Source of the DNA: Ramlibacter ginsenosidimutans
GTDB lineage: Bacteria; Pseudomonadota; Gammaproteobacteria; Burkholderiales; Burkholderiaceae_C
DNA: 64,000 bases
NCBI RefSeq assembly: GCF_016654015.1
Contig: NZ_JAEPWM010000009.1
Coordinates: 1-64,000, forward strand
Direction of reading: 5' to 3'
The stretch's first letter is position 1, and each line of letters starts with the position of its first letter. The position numbers were made by a program, and so were the translations under genes. Under the pieces are notes generated by a model. It was not told where the DNA came from and searched no databases. It saw only the letters and a list, made by a program, of their open reading frames with translations. Shown here piece after piece: positions 31,891-40,764 of this stretch.

Positions 31891-31893
31891 GCT

Positions 31894-32688
31894 TCACCGC
31901 CCCGTGAATTTCGGCTTGCGCTTTTCCATGAAGGCCTGCCGGCCTTCGACGTAGTCGGCGCTGGCGAAGCAGCGGTCCACCACCGCCTTGCACAGCGCCA
32001 CGTTGCGCTCCGACTCGTCCTTCAGGGTCTGGGCGACCAGCGTCTTGATGGACGCCACCGTCAGCGGCGCATTCGCAGCGATGCGCTCGGCATACCCGCG
32101 CACGAACGCTTCGAGTTCGTCGACGGGCACCACGCGGTTCACCAGCCCCATCGTCACGGCCTCTTCCACCGTGAACTGGCGGGCCGTGTAGAAGATCTCG
32201 CGCGCGAAGGACGGGCCGACCACGTCCACGAGCTTGCGCACCCCCTCGAATTCGTAGCCCAGCCCCAGCTTCGCTGCCGGCACGGCGAAGCTCGAGCCCT
32301 GCGCGGCGATGCGCAGGTCGCACGACAGCGCCACCGACACGCCGCCGCCCACGCAGTAGCCGCGGATCATCGCGATGGTCGGCTTGTTCACGTCGTGCAG
32401 CGCGGCGGTGGCGGCGTGCGAAACGGCGTTGTACGCAGCGATGTTCTCCGCGTTGGAGCGCTTCTCCTCGAACTCCGAGATGTCGGCGCCGGAGACGAAC
32501 GCCTTGTCGCCGGCGCCTTTCAGCACGATCACGCGCACTTCGTCATCCTCGGCGAACGCGGTGACCGCATCGAAGAGCCCTTGCCACATCGGCAGCGACA
32601 CCGCGTTGTGCCGCGCCGGGTTGTTGAACGTGATCCAGCCGATCGCGCCATCCTTCTGCGCGATCATGCGCTCGGTCTGCAGCTTCAT
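31894..32688 (-). CDS. Enoyl-CoA hydratase/isomerase family protein
   Basis: This 264-residue crotonase-fold protein has the oxyanion hole segments GDKAFVSGADISEF and GYCVGGGVSVALSCDLRIA. The first catalytic glutamate of true hydratases is replaced: the usual 'PE' segment reads FAVPAAKLGLG, whereas the second (SFAREIFYTA) keeps its Glu. It may therefore be an isomerase, decarboxylase or lyase of the fold. It is the last gene of a five-gene operon and overlaps the CoA-transferase gene by 4 bp. Confidence 0.88.
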   Translation of the reverse strand: MKLQTERMIAQKDGAIGWITFNNPARHNAVSLPMWQGLFDAVTAFAEDDEVRVIVLKGAGDKAFVSGADISEFEEKRSNAENIAAYNAVSHAATAALHDVNKPTIAMIRGYCVGGGVSVALSCDLRIAAQGSSFAVPAAKLGLGYEFEGVRKLVDVVGPSFAREIFYTARQFTVEEAVTMGLVNRVVPVDELEAFVRGYAERIAANAPLTVASIKTLVAQTLKDESERNVALCKAVVDRCFASADYVEGRQAFMEKRKPKFTGR

Positions 32689-33890
32689 GCCTTGGCTCCG
32701 GTGGATTTCACGACGCCTTCGGCCAGCAGGCCGCGCACCTGGCTGTCGCTGTAGCCGGCTTCGCGCAGGACCTCCTCGGTGTGCTGGCCATGCAGCGGCG
32801 CGGGCTTGCGGATCTGCGTCAGCTCGCCATCCGACTTCAGCGGCAGGCCCAGCGTCTTCATCGGTCCGATCACGGGATGGTCGATGTCGTACACCATCCG
32901 GCGGTGCTGCACCTGCGGGTCCGCCAGCGTCTGGTCGTAGGTGTAGACGGGACCGCCCGGCACGCCGGCCGCGTCCAGCTTCGCCACCCAGTGCGCCGTC
33001 GGCTGCGTAACGAGGATGGATTCGATCAGCTCCTCCAGCGCGTCGGCGTTCTTCACCCGCAGCGGATTGCGCTCGAAGCGCGGGTCCACCAGCCACTGCG
33101 GCTGCTCGACGACCTGCGTCACGAAGGCGCGCCAGAGCTTGTCGCCGCTCGCGCCCACGGTGACGTAGCCGTCCTGCGACCGGAACGCCTGGTACGGCGC
33201 AGAGCGGCGGTGCCGCGTGCCGGTGGCGGTCGGCAGTTCGCCGGAGCCGAAGTACGCGCCGAACTCCCAGATGCTCCACGCCAGCCCTGCTTCCAGCAGC
33301 GAGGTCTCGAGGTACTGGCCCTGGCCGTGGCGCAGCTTGCCGATGAAGGCGCCCAGGATGCCGTAGAGCGTCGTCACGCCGCAGGCGATGTCGTTCATCG
33401 CGATGCCGACCTTGGCCGGACGCCCGCCCGGATAGCCGGTCATCATCATCACGCCCGACATGCCTTGCGCGATGATGTCGAAGCCGCCCTTGCGCCCGTA
33501 GGGGCCGGTCTGTCCGAAGCCGGACATCGACGCATAGATCAGCGACGGGTTCAGCTTCTTCAGGTCGTCGTAGGCGATGCCCAGCTTCTTCACGACGCCG
33601 GGGCGGAAGTTCTCGATCACGATGTCGCTGCGCGCCGCGAGCTTCATCACGATGTCCTTGCCCTGCGGCGACTTCAGGTCCACCGCGATGCTCTTCTTGT
33701 TGCGGTTCAGGACCGCGAAGCAGTACGACTCGCCGTTCACCTGGGGCTCGAAGTGGCGCGTGCTGTCGCCCTCCAGGCTTTCCAGCTTGACGACCTCGGC
33801 GCCGAGGTCGCCCAGCACCATGGTGCAGTAGGGACCGGCCATCACGTTGGTCAGGTCGAGGACGCGGACGCCTTCCAGGGGCAGCGGCAT
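32685..33890 (-). CDS. Class III CoA-transferase (CaiB/BaiF family)
   Basis: These enzymes move CoA between carboxylic acids via a catalytic Asp and mixed anhydrides. The 401-residue protein opens with LPLEGVRVLDLTNVMAGPYCTMVLGDLGAEVVKLE and keeps ENFRPGVVKKLGI and GGFDIIAQGMSGVM, in which the conserved Asp is present. It is translationally coupled to the hydratase-like gene and 7 bp downstream of the ABC ATPase gene, so it would activate what the importer brings in. The donor and acceptor are unknown. Confidence 0.92.
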   Translation of the reverse strand: MPLPLEGVRVLDLTNVMAGPYCTMVLGDLGAEVVKLESLEGDSTRHFEPQVNGESYCFAVLNRNKKSIAVDLKSPQGKDIVMKLAARSDIVIENFRPGVVKKLGIAYDDLKKLNPSLIYASMSGFGQTGPYGRKGGFDIIAQGMSGVMMMTGYPGGRPAKVGIAMNDIACGVTTLYGILGAFIGKLRHGQGQYLETSLLEAGLAWSIWEFGAYFGSGELPTATGTRHRRSAPYQAFRSQDGYVTVGASGDKLWRAFVTQVVEQPQWLVDPRFERNPLRVKNADALEELIESILVTQPTAHWVAKLDAAGVPGGPVYTYDQTLADPQVQHRRMVYDIDHPVIGPMKTLGLPLKSDGELTQIRKPAPLHGQHTEEVLREAGYSDSQVRGLLAEGVVKSTGAKA

Positions 33891-33897
33891 GGTGGAA

Positions 33898-34974
33898 CTA
33901 TCCTTGGTTCAGAACGGTGATCTGCGAGGTGTCGATCTCGGCGTAGAGGGTCTGCCCCACTTCGAACACGTCGCCGGGGCGGGCGGTCACGCGCAGCGGC
34001 TCGAGCGCGGGTGCCAGCCGCACATGGTAGTCCCAGGACTCGCCCAGGTAGGAGCGCCGCTGGATGCTCGCCTCGACGCAGCAATGCCCGTCGCGACCCG
34101 CCGGCCTCTCGCGCAGCAGCTGGATGCATTGCGGCCGGATCGAGACCTGCACCTCCTGCGGCAAGGCCGTGCCCCCGGCCAGGTCGCGCACCGGCAGGAA
34201 GAAGCCGCCGAAATCGACGCGGTCGTCGCGCCGCGCGCCCGTGAGGAAGTTGCTGCGCCCGATGAAGCCGGCCACGAAGCGCGTGCGCGGGTTGCGGTAC
34301 AGCTCGAAGGGCGCGTCGAGCTGCTCGATGCGGCCCTTGTTCATCACGGCGATGCGGTCCGAGGTCACCATGGCTTCGGCCTGGTCGTGCGTGACGTAGA
34401 CCATGGTCATCTGGAACTCGTCGTGCAGGCGCCGGATCTCGTAACGCATTTCCTCGCGCAAGTTGGCGTCGAGGTTGGAAAGCGGCTCGTCGAGCAGCAG
34501 CACCGAAGGCTTCACGACGATGGCGCGCGCGAGCGCGACGCGCTGCTGCTGGCCGCCGCTCAACTCCGCCGGGTAGCGGTCGCGCAAGGCCCGCAGCTGC
34601 ACCACGTCGAGGATGTCATCCACCCGCTTCCTGGCGTCCGCCGCGGGCACCTTCTGCAGCTTCAGGCCGAAGGCGACGTTCTCCGCCACGGTCATGTTCG
34701 GCCAGATCGCGTAGCTCTGGAAGATCATGGACATCTGCCGCTTCTCCGGCGGCAGGCTGGACTGGGCCGAGGAGATCACCTTGCCATCCACCTCGATCGT
34801 CCCCGCCGTGGGCGTGATGAAGCCCGCGATCATGCGCAGCGTGGTCGTCTTGCCGCAGCCCGAAGGGCCCAGCAGGGACACCAGCTCGCCTTCGCGCAGC
34901 GACAGGTTCAGGCCGTCGACGGCCGTGAAGCTCCCGAACGTCCGCGACACATTTCTCAAGACCAGCTGGCTCAA
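33898..34974 (-). CDS. ABC importer ATP-binding protein (PotA/FbpC type)
   Basis: The 358-residue ATPase has Walker A GPSGCGKTT, ABC signature LSGGQQQRVALARA, Walker B VLLLDEPLSNLD and the switch His in YVTHDQAEA. A C-terminal TOBE domain (about 285-355) is typical of the spermidine/iron/2-aminoethylphosphonate group. It powers the importer with the permease and binding protein encoded immediately upstream (16-bp gap). Confidence 0.94.
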   Translation of the reverse strand: MSQLVLRNVSRTFGSFTAVDGLNLSLREGELVSLLGPSGCGKTTTLRMIAGFITPTAGTIEVDGKVISSAQSSLPPEKRQMSMIFQSYAIWPNMTVAENVAFGLKLQKVPAADARKRVDDILDVVQLRALRDRYPAELSGGQQQRVALARAIVVKPSVLLLDEPLSNLDANLREEMRYEIRRLHDEFQMTMVYVTHDQAEAMVTSDRIAVMNKGRIEQLDAPFELYRNPRTRFVAGFIGRSNFLTGARRDDRVDFGGFFLPVRDLAGGTALPQEVQVSIRPQCIQLLRERPAGRDGHCCVEASIQRRSYLGESWDYHVRLAPALEPLRVTARPGDVFEVGQTLYAEIDTSQITVLNQG

Positions 34975-34990
34975 CTTGGCATCCTCCTGC

Positions 34991-36733
34991 TCACGTCACC
35001 GTCCTGCGCATCATGAAGTCCCGCCCCAGCAGCTTGAAGCCCACCAGTACCAGCGTGACGGTGATCACGACCAGCACCAGGCCGATGGAGGCGAGCATCT
35101 CGAAGTTGCCTTCGTCGCTCTTGTCGAACAGCAGCACGGACAGGACCTGCGTGTTGATCGAGTACAGGAAGATCGCCGTGCTCAACTCGCGCGTCGCCGG
35201 GATGAACACCAGGATGAACGCGCCGGCGAGGCTGCGCTTCAGCATGGGAAGCACGACGTGGCGGACGGCCGTCAGCCGCGAGCCGCCCAGGGTGCGCACG
35301 GCCTCTTCCAGCTCCGGGTTGATGCTGCGGATCGCCGCACTGCTGTTCACGAAGGCGATCGGCAGGAAGCGCGTGGTGAAGGCGAGGATCAGGATCCACG
35401 CCGTCCCGTACAGCAGGAAGGGCGGCCGGGTGTAGGCCGCGTAGAAGCCGATCGCCAGCACGATGCCCGGCACCACGAACGGCGCCATGGTGAGGAAGGA
35501 CAGGACGCTGCCCACGTGCCGGTTCACCAGGTTGCGGTTCACCACGTAGGCGATGCACAGGGCGAGAACCACGGCGATGACGGAGGCCGTGCCCGCATAC
35601 AGGAAGGTGTGCCAGGTGGCCGTGCGGGTGAGCGCGTTCTCGAACACGATCGCGCGCACGTTGTCCAGCGTGAGGTTGTCCCACGCGAAGCCGCGCCCCC
35701 ATGCCTTGGCGAACGCGGCCTGGCAGACCACCACCAGCGGCATGAAAAACGAGAGTGTCGTGACGAACAGGCAGTAGCCCAGCGCCAGCCACTTCCAGGG
35801 ACCCAGCGCGATCGCACGCCGCTCGCCGCCCTTGCCCGTGAGCGACACGTAGCCCTTGCGATGCGTGATGCGCCGCTGCAGCCAGAAGAGCGCCACGGTG
35901 ATCAGCAGCAGCGGCATTGCATACGCGGCCGCAACGCCCACGCGCGGCGGGAACTCGAAGAACTGCCACAGCTGCGTGGTGACGACGTGGAAGCGTCCGG
36001 GCAAGGCCAGCAGCGCCGGCGAGCCGAACAGGGCGATCGCTTCCAGGAACACCAGGATGAACGCGCCCAGGATCGACGGCAGCACCAAGGGCAGCGTGAT
36101 CAGCAGCGAGGTGCGCAGGTTGCTGGCACCGAGGATGTTGGCGGCGTCCTCCATCTCGGAGGACACGAGGTCGAGCGCGGACTTGGTCAGCACCACCACG
36201 TAGGGGAAGCTGTAGCAGGCCACCACCAGCACCAGCCCCGGCATCGAATAGATGTTGAACGGGCGCGTGCCGAACAGCCACCGCGCGGCCTGGTTCAGCC
36301 ACCCGGCATGCGGGCCGGCGAGCAGGATCCAGGCGACGGCGCCGAGGTAAGGCGGGATGATGAAGGTGCCCAGGATCGCGACCCACACCAGCGGCTTGCC
36401 CGGCATGTCGGTGCGCGACAGCGCCCACGCCAGCGGCACGCCGAAGGCCAGGCACAGCAAGCCGGAGGAGAGCCCCAGCACGAGCGAGTTCCCGAGCGCC
36501 TCCAGGTGGCGGTGGTTGCGATAGGCCGCGGCGTAGTTCGCCAGCGTGAACGCGCCGCCCTCGTCCTGGAAGCTGACGACGAACAGGCGCAGCAACGGGT
36601 TGAGCACCAGCACCGCGAGGATCGCGATGGCCAGGATCCACAGCAGCGAGCTGCGGTCCCAGTGCCGCCAGCGCTGCGCCCAACCCTCGCCCGCGGCCGC
36701 TTCCGCCAGGGGCGTCGATTCAGCGTAAGCCAT
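34991..36733 (-). CDS. ABC importer permease, two-domain (FbpB/AfuB type)
   Basis: The 580-residue protein has about 12 membrane segments in two homologous halves, each with the EAA loop contacting the ATPase (SSEMEDAANILGASNLRTSLLITLP and INPELEEAVRTLGGSRLTAVRHVVLP). One polypeptide thus replaces two permeases, as in the iron(III)/AfuB subfamily. Its start is 18 bp after the binding-protein stop. Confidence 0.93.
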   Translation of the reverse strand: MAYAESTPLAEAAAGEGWAQRWRHWDRSSLLWILAIAILAVLVLNPLLRLFVVSFQDEGGAFTLANYAAAYRNHRHLEALGNSLVLGLSSGLLCLAFGVPLAWALSRTDMPGKPLVWVAILGTFIIPPYLGAVAWILLAGPHAGWLNQAARWLFGTRPFNIYSMPGLVLVVACYSFPYVVVLTKSALDLVSSEMEDAANILGASNLRTSLLITLPLVLPSILGAFILVFLEAIALFGSPALLALPGRFHVVTTQLWQFFEFPPRVGVAAAYAMPLLLITVALFWLQRRITHRKGYVSLTGKGGERRAIALGPWKWLALGYCLFVTTLSFFMPLVVVCQAAFAKAWGRGFAWDNLTLDNVRAIVFENALTRTATWHTFLYAGTASVIAVVLALCIAYVVNRNLVNRHVGSVLSFLTMAPFVVPGIVLAIGFYAAYTRPPFLLYGTAWILILAFTTRFLPIAFVNSSAAIRSINPELEEAVRTLGGSRLTAVRHVVLPMLKRSLAGAFILVFIPATRELSTAIFLYSINTQVLSVLLFDKSDEGNFEMLASIGLVLVVITVTLVLVGFKLLGRDFMMRRTVT

Positions 36734-36751
36734 CCGTCGAGGGGCCGGCGC

Positions 36752-37798
36752 TCAGATGCCGAAGGTTTCGCGGAACTTCTGCTTCACCTCGGGGATGCCC
36801 CGGGCGATCTCGTCCTCGGTGGGGCGCACCACCTTGATCTGCTCCAGCGGCTTGGCGCCCGGCGCCGCCGCGACGCCCTTGACCACCGACAGGTTGTGCG
36901 ACTTCACCTGCACCTCGGCGGCCTCCTTGCTCAGGAGGAACTCCATGTACAGCTTGGCCGCGTTGGGCGAAGGTGCGTTCTTGGGGATCGCGCTCGGCGA
37001 CACCATCAGCAGTGCGCCGTCGGTGGGATAGATCACCCCCAGCGGGTTGCCCTTGTCGCGCGAGAGCAGGGTCGTGCCCTCCGGTCCTGCGGCGACCACG
37101 CGCTCCTTGGAGTTGAGCATCGTCACCGTGTCGTTCACGGAGCGGCCGATCTGCGGTTCGTTCTTCTCCAGCTTGGTGAAGTAGTCCCAGCCATAGAGCT
37201 TCTGCATCAGCACGACCCAGGTGCCCACGTAGCCGCTGAAGGCGGGGTGGCCGATGGAGACCTTGCCCTTCCACTTGGGATCCAGCAGGTCGGGCCAGTT
37301 CTTCGGCGCTTCCTTCTCGCTCACCACGCTGGTGTTGTAGGTCAGGGCCATCAGGGCCGCAGCGGTCACCCAGTAATCACCGTCCTTGTCGTTGTACGGC
37401 TTGAGCGAGTCCACCATGTTGGCCTCGTTGTGCGGGCGGTACTGCATCAGCAGGCCCTTCTTCTTCATCTCCGGGTAGTGGCTCACGTCCGTGCTGCTGA
37501 AGATCGACGCGACCGGCGCATTCGCCTGCAGGTCCTGCTGGAAGCGCTGATAGGCCACCTGCGCGGTGGTGCGCACGAAGTTGCACTTGAGGCCGGCGTA
37601 CTTCTGCTCGAACGCGGCGCACAGCGACTGCGCGTCCTCCGTGTTGTAGTGCGCCGTGTACACCGTGATCGGCTTTTCCTTCTTCGCCGCCTCGTAGAGG
37701 TCCTTCTCCCACGGTTGCATCTGGGCGCGGGCGGGCGTCGCCGCGATCAGCAGGCAGCCGGCGGCCGCGAGGGTCCAGTGCAGGAAAGTTCGTTTCAT
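36752..37798 (-). CDS. ABC importer periplasmic binding protein (Fe3+/phosphonate-type fold)
   Basis: The 348-residue product has a signal peptide ending about ARAQ (residue 26) and the family-1 extracellular solute-binding domain (VYTAHYNTEDAQSLCAAFEQKY). The adjacent tyrosine pair that binds iron in FbpA proteins is not evident, and the operon also encodes CoA-dependent enzymes, so an organic anion is more likely than iron. It is the first gene of the operon running to 31894; its 5' region is 182 bp from the aldo/keto reductase gene. Confidence 0.88.
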   Translation of the reverse strand: MKRTFLHWTLAAAGCLLIAATPARAQMQPWEKDLYEAAKKEKPITVYTAHYNTEDAQSLCAAFEQKYAGLKCNFVRTTAQVAYQRFQQDLQANAPVASIFSSTDVSHYPEMKKKGLLMQYRPHNEANMVDSLKPYNDKDGDYWVTAAALMALTYNTSVVSEKEAPKNWPDLLDPKWKGKVSIGHPAFSGYVGTWVVLMQKLYGWDYFTKLEKNEPQIGRSVNDTVTMLNSKERVVAAGPEGTTLLSRDKGNPLGVIYPTDGALLMVSPSAIPKNAPSPNAAKLYMEFLLSKEAAEVQVKSHNLSVVKGVAAAPGAKPLEQIKVVRPTEDEIARGIPEVKQKFRETFGI

Positions 37799-37980
37799 GG
37801 CGAGGTCTCCGCGGCACGATGCCGCATGCGTGACGTGCCACTCTAGGGCTCCCTCGGCCGCCGCGAATCAGCACTTACCTGAGGAAGCCGAAAGTTTTGC
37901 GGGAGGGCCCGCGCCGCGCCTGCGACGAATGGCGCGGCGCATCCATGGCGGGAGCTTGTGCAAAGCTCTGCCTTGCCGGC

Positions 37981-38982
37981 TCAGAACACCTCCGTGTCCA
38001 CCTCGCGATTGGACTGATCGCTGTAGCGGTCGCCGGCCACCGTGTCCTGGTTGATCAGGGCCTCCAGGCTGGCGATGGTCCGTGGCGAGAGCCGCACGTC
38101 CGCCGCGGCCAGGTCCTCGCGCAGGTGCTCCACGCTCGTGGTTCCGGGAATCGGGATGATGTCCGGGCCCTTGTGCAGCAGCCAGGCCAGCGCGAGCTGC
38201 GCCGGCGTGCAGCCCGCCTCGCGCGCGATCGCCTTGTACGGCGGCAGCAATTGCAGGTTGCGCGCGTAGTTCTCCGGCGCGAAGCGCGGCATCGTCTTGC
38301 GGATGTCCTTTGCATCCAGGGTCGTCACGTCGTGCAGCGCGTCGCACAGGAAGCCGCGCGCGACCGGGCTGAACGCGACGAACGCCGCCCCGATCTCGCG
38401 GCAGGCGGCGAGCACGGCGATCTCCGGGTTGCGCGTCCACAGCGAGTACTCGGTCTGCACCGCCGCCACCGGGTGCACGGCGTGGGCCTTGCGGACGGTC
38501 GCGGCCGACACTTCGGACAGGCCGATGGCGCGTACCTTGCCCTGCCCCACCAGCCGGCTCAATGCGCCCACGCTCTCCTCGATCGGCACGCTCTTGTCCC
38601 AGCGGTGCAGGTAGTAAAGGTCGATGACGTCCGTCTGCAGGCGGCGCAGGCTGTCTTCGCAGTTGCGCCGGATCGCTTCGGGACGGCCGTCGATCACGCG
38701 GCGCGTGACGCCGTCGTCGCCGGTCACGCCCGCCATGCCGCCCTTGCTGCACAGCGTGATCTCGCGCCGGTGCGGCTTGAGCACCGGGCCAACGAGGCTT
38801 TCGTTGGCGCCGAACCCGTACAGGGCCGCCGTGTCGAACAGCGTCACGCCGGCATCGAGCGCGGCGTGCAGGACCTTCCTGCCTTGCTCCGGTGAAGGCG
38901 GCGTGCCATAGGCATGGCTGAGGTTCATGCAGCCGAGGCCGATGGCGGTGACGGTGAAGGGGCCGAGTTTTCTGGTGTGCAT
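37981..38982 (-). CDS. Aldo/keto reductase
   Basis: This 333-residue TIM-barrel NADPH oxidoreductase keeps the catalytic Asp and Tyr (FDTAALYGFG), the Lys (CSKGGM) and the His (YYLHRWDK), and the cofactor pocket IPIPGTTSVEHLREDL. It belongs to the broad AKR group that reduces aldehydes and ketones; the substrate is unknown. ATG 38982 (MHTRKLGPFTVTAIGLGCM) is used; a start 13 codons upstream is less like the family. Single gene. Confidence 0.9.
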   Translation of the reverse strand: MHTRKLGPFTVTAIGLGCMNLSHAYGTPPSPEQGRKVLHAALDAGVTLFDTAALYGFGANESLVGPVLKPHRREITLCSKGGMAGVTGDDGVTRRVIDGRPEAIRRNCEDSLRRLQTDVIDLYYLHRWDKSVPIEESVGALSRLVGQGKVRAIGLSEVSAATVRKAHAVHPVAAVQTEYSLWTRNPEIAVLAACREIGAAFVAFSPVARGFLCDALHDVTTLDAKDIRKTMPRFAPENYARNLQLLPPYKAIAREAGCTPAQLALAWLLHKGPDIIPIPGTTSVEHLREDLAAADVRLSPRTIASLEALINQDTVAGDRYSDQSNREVDTEVF

Positions 38983-39142
38983 GGGCCTATTTTCACGCGA
39001 ATCAGCAGGGTGTCGGTGCACACGCCGCTGCCTCGTAGGCGCGCTTCCCGGCCGCGTACGTCTGGTCAGACTCTTTGCGCGGCCTTGGCGCTACGGGACG
39101 GCCGCGGCGCGCATGATGGACTCACCAGAACAAGGAGTCCCC

Positions 39143-39631
39143 ATGAAATCAAAACGCATCGTCTGCATGCTCACCGTCGCGGCCATGAGCTTCGGCTCGC
39201 TGTCCGCATTCGCGCAAGGCCGTGACGAGAACCGCGACCACGACCGCGGCGACCAGCGCTACGAGCGAGGCGCCATGGGCAACCGCGGCCACGACGAGGG
39301 CCGCAACGACCGCGGCGATGCGCGCGACGGCCACGACCGCCGTGACGAAGGCCGCTACGGGCATGACCGTCGCGACGAGGCCCGCTACGAGCACGAGCGC
39401 CGCGGCGACCACGATGTCTATTACTACGGCGCCCGCGGGCCCGAGTGGCACCGCGGCGGCCGGCTGCCCGCGCAGTACCGCGAGCACCAGTACGTGGTGG
39501 ACAACTGGCACGAGCACCACCTGGCTCCGCCCCCGCGCGGCTACCACTGGGTGCAGGTCGGCAACGACTACGTGCTGGCGGCCATCGCCACCGGCGTCAT
39601 CGCCCAACTGCTGTTGAACGGCAGCTACTGA
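39143..39631 (+). CDS. RcnB-family periplasmic protein
   Basis: The 162-residue product has a signal peptide cleaved after AFA (about residue 25). A highly charged His/Asp/Arg-rich region of repeated RDEGRYGHDRRDEARYEHER-like units follows (about 27-90). The RcnB core (GARGPEWHRGGRLPAQYREH, GYHWVQVGNDYVLAAIATGVI) completes it. RcnB in E. coli modulates nickel/cobalt homeostasis; the His-rich region suggests metal binding here. A ribosome site AAGGAG precedes the ATG. Single gene. Confidence 0.85.
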   Translation: MKSKRIVCMLTVAAMSFGSLSAFAQGRDENRDHDRGDQRYERGAMGNRGHDEGRNDRGDARDGHDRRDEGRYGHDRRDEARYEHERRGDHDVYYYGARGPEWHRGGRLPAQYREHQYVVDNWHEHHLAPPPRGYHWVQVGNDYVLAAIATGVIAQLLLNGSY

Positions 39632-39700
39632 TCGGGCTTGCCACCCGATCGCGGCGCGTGGCCTCGGCCGCGTGGCGCAGCACCCAGCGTCCGGCCGGCC

Positions 39701-40243
39701 TCACTGGCCGCCGGACTGCTCTCCCTCGAGTTCGTTCAGCACGGCCTGCACGCTGGCACTCCAGCGCGGCTCGCTTGGCGGCTCGGACTGCGAGGACATG
39801 AGTTCGAGTTGCGTGATGGCGCCGCGAATGTCGCCGAGCACGGCGTCCGTCCGCACGCCGCCGGAGGCGTGGACCCACAGGCCGCCGAAGTGGCTCACGT
39901 CCATCAGCCACGTGGTGTCGAGCGACTGGCGCGTCTTCGCCTCCAGCACCGGCAGCGCGACCAGCAGCCGCAGGGACGTGCGCGCGTTCCACTTCACCAG
40001 GCGCAGCATGCCGAGGTAGACCGCGCGCCCGTCCTTCATGGTGCCGGCGGGCCGGACCTCGATGTCCACGGTCTCCGGAGGAATGCCCAGCCGCGACAGC
40101 TGCACGCGCACGACCTCTTCGTACTCGCGCTCCAGCCCCTCACCCGAGAGCTGCGAGCTGTACTGCGTGAGCGCCGAATCAGGCGTGGCTGCCTTCTTGG
40201 CTTTTTGCTTGTCTGGCGGCGCGCTTCGTTTCGAAAAAATCAT
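39701..40243 (-). CDS. Uncharacterised protein, 180 residues
   Basis: No family recognised. From ATG 40243 it begins MIFSKRSAPPDKQKAKKA, a basic start without signal peptide, then a soluble region with EEVVRVQLSRLGIPPETVDIEVRP and a mixed alpha/beta C-terminus (TTWLMDVSHFGGLWVHASGGV). An in-frame ATG at 40267 would add 8 residues. Codon usage is like its neighbours and coding is convincing. It is isolated between the RcnB-like gene and a short acidic protein gene. Confidence 0.55.
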   Translation of the reverse strand: MIFSKRSAPPDKQKAKKAATPDSALTQYSSQLSGEGLEREYEEVVRVQLSRLGIPPETVDIEVRPAGTMKDGRAVYLGMLRLVKWNARTSLRLLVALPVLEAKTRQSLDTTWLMDVSHFGGLWVHASGGVRTDAVLGDIRGAITQLELMSSQSEPPSEPRWSASVQAVLNELEGEQSGGQ

Positions 40244-40478
40244 GGTCTGCGAGGGTTGCTGCCGCATGGCAGGAGCGAACCGCAGCCCGACTTTAATGGA
40301 CTTGCAATCGCGCGGGGCGATTTGATTGCGCGCGCGCAACGGTCAGGCCGGAATGAAGGCGCCCGCCGCAGCCATATTCGCGCAGCCGCATACAAACTGT
40401 CACACGACAAGAGCTGCGTCCCCAGGCGAATTGGCCCCGTTGCGCGTCCTGTGGCGCGCTGCGCCGCGCACACGGGAC

Positions 40479-40661
40479 TCAGTCCTGCGACCGCTGCTTG
40501 GGCTCGTTGGGGTCGCGCCGCAATTCCTTGCGCCCTTCGCGCACCAGCCGAGCGGTGTCGTCCAGCACTTCGTCGTCGGAGGCAGCGGGAATCGGGCCGT
40601 CCTCGCGCAGCTTGGGATCCTCGCTGTCCGCGTCCTGGCCCGGCTTGTTTTCGTTCGGCAT
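40479..40661 (-). CDS. Small acidic hypothetical protein
   Basis: This 60-residue, highly charged product is Asp/Glu-rich in the first half (NENKPGQDADSEDPKLRED) and basic in the second (RLVREGRKELRRDPNEPK). The ATG at 40661 is preceded by AGGAGCCACC, a reasonable ribosome site. Such short charged proteins are common in this family; the function is unknown and coding status is likely but not certain. Confidence 0.5.
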   Translation of the reverse strand: MPNENKPGQDADSEDPKLREDGPIPAASDDEVLDDTARLVREGRKELRRDPNEPKQRSQD

Positions 40662-40764
40662 GGTGGCTCCTGGTCGAGCCCCCATTGTTGGGTGCGCGCT
40701 CGCCCTCCGCGTCGGCGCAATGGAACGGTGCGCGTAGGCTGCGGCGTACCGGGCGTGTCCGCGC

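Noticed and set aside
33898-37798. Iron(III) importer assignment for the ABC genes
   Set aside because: No clear Tyr-Tyr iron site in the binding protein and the operon continues into CoA enzymes; the iron call would be by family name only.
34727-37846. Very long + strand open frame opposite the ABC importer genes
   Set aside because: Gln/Arg/His-rich low-complexity translation; the minus-strand genes are clearly real (Walker motifs, EAA loops).
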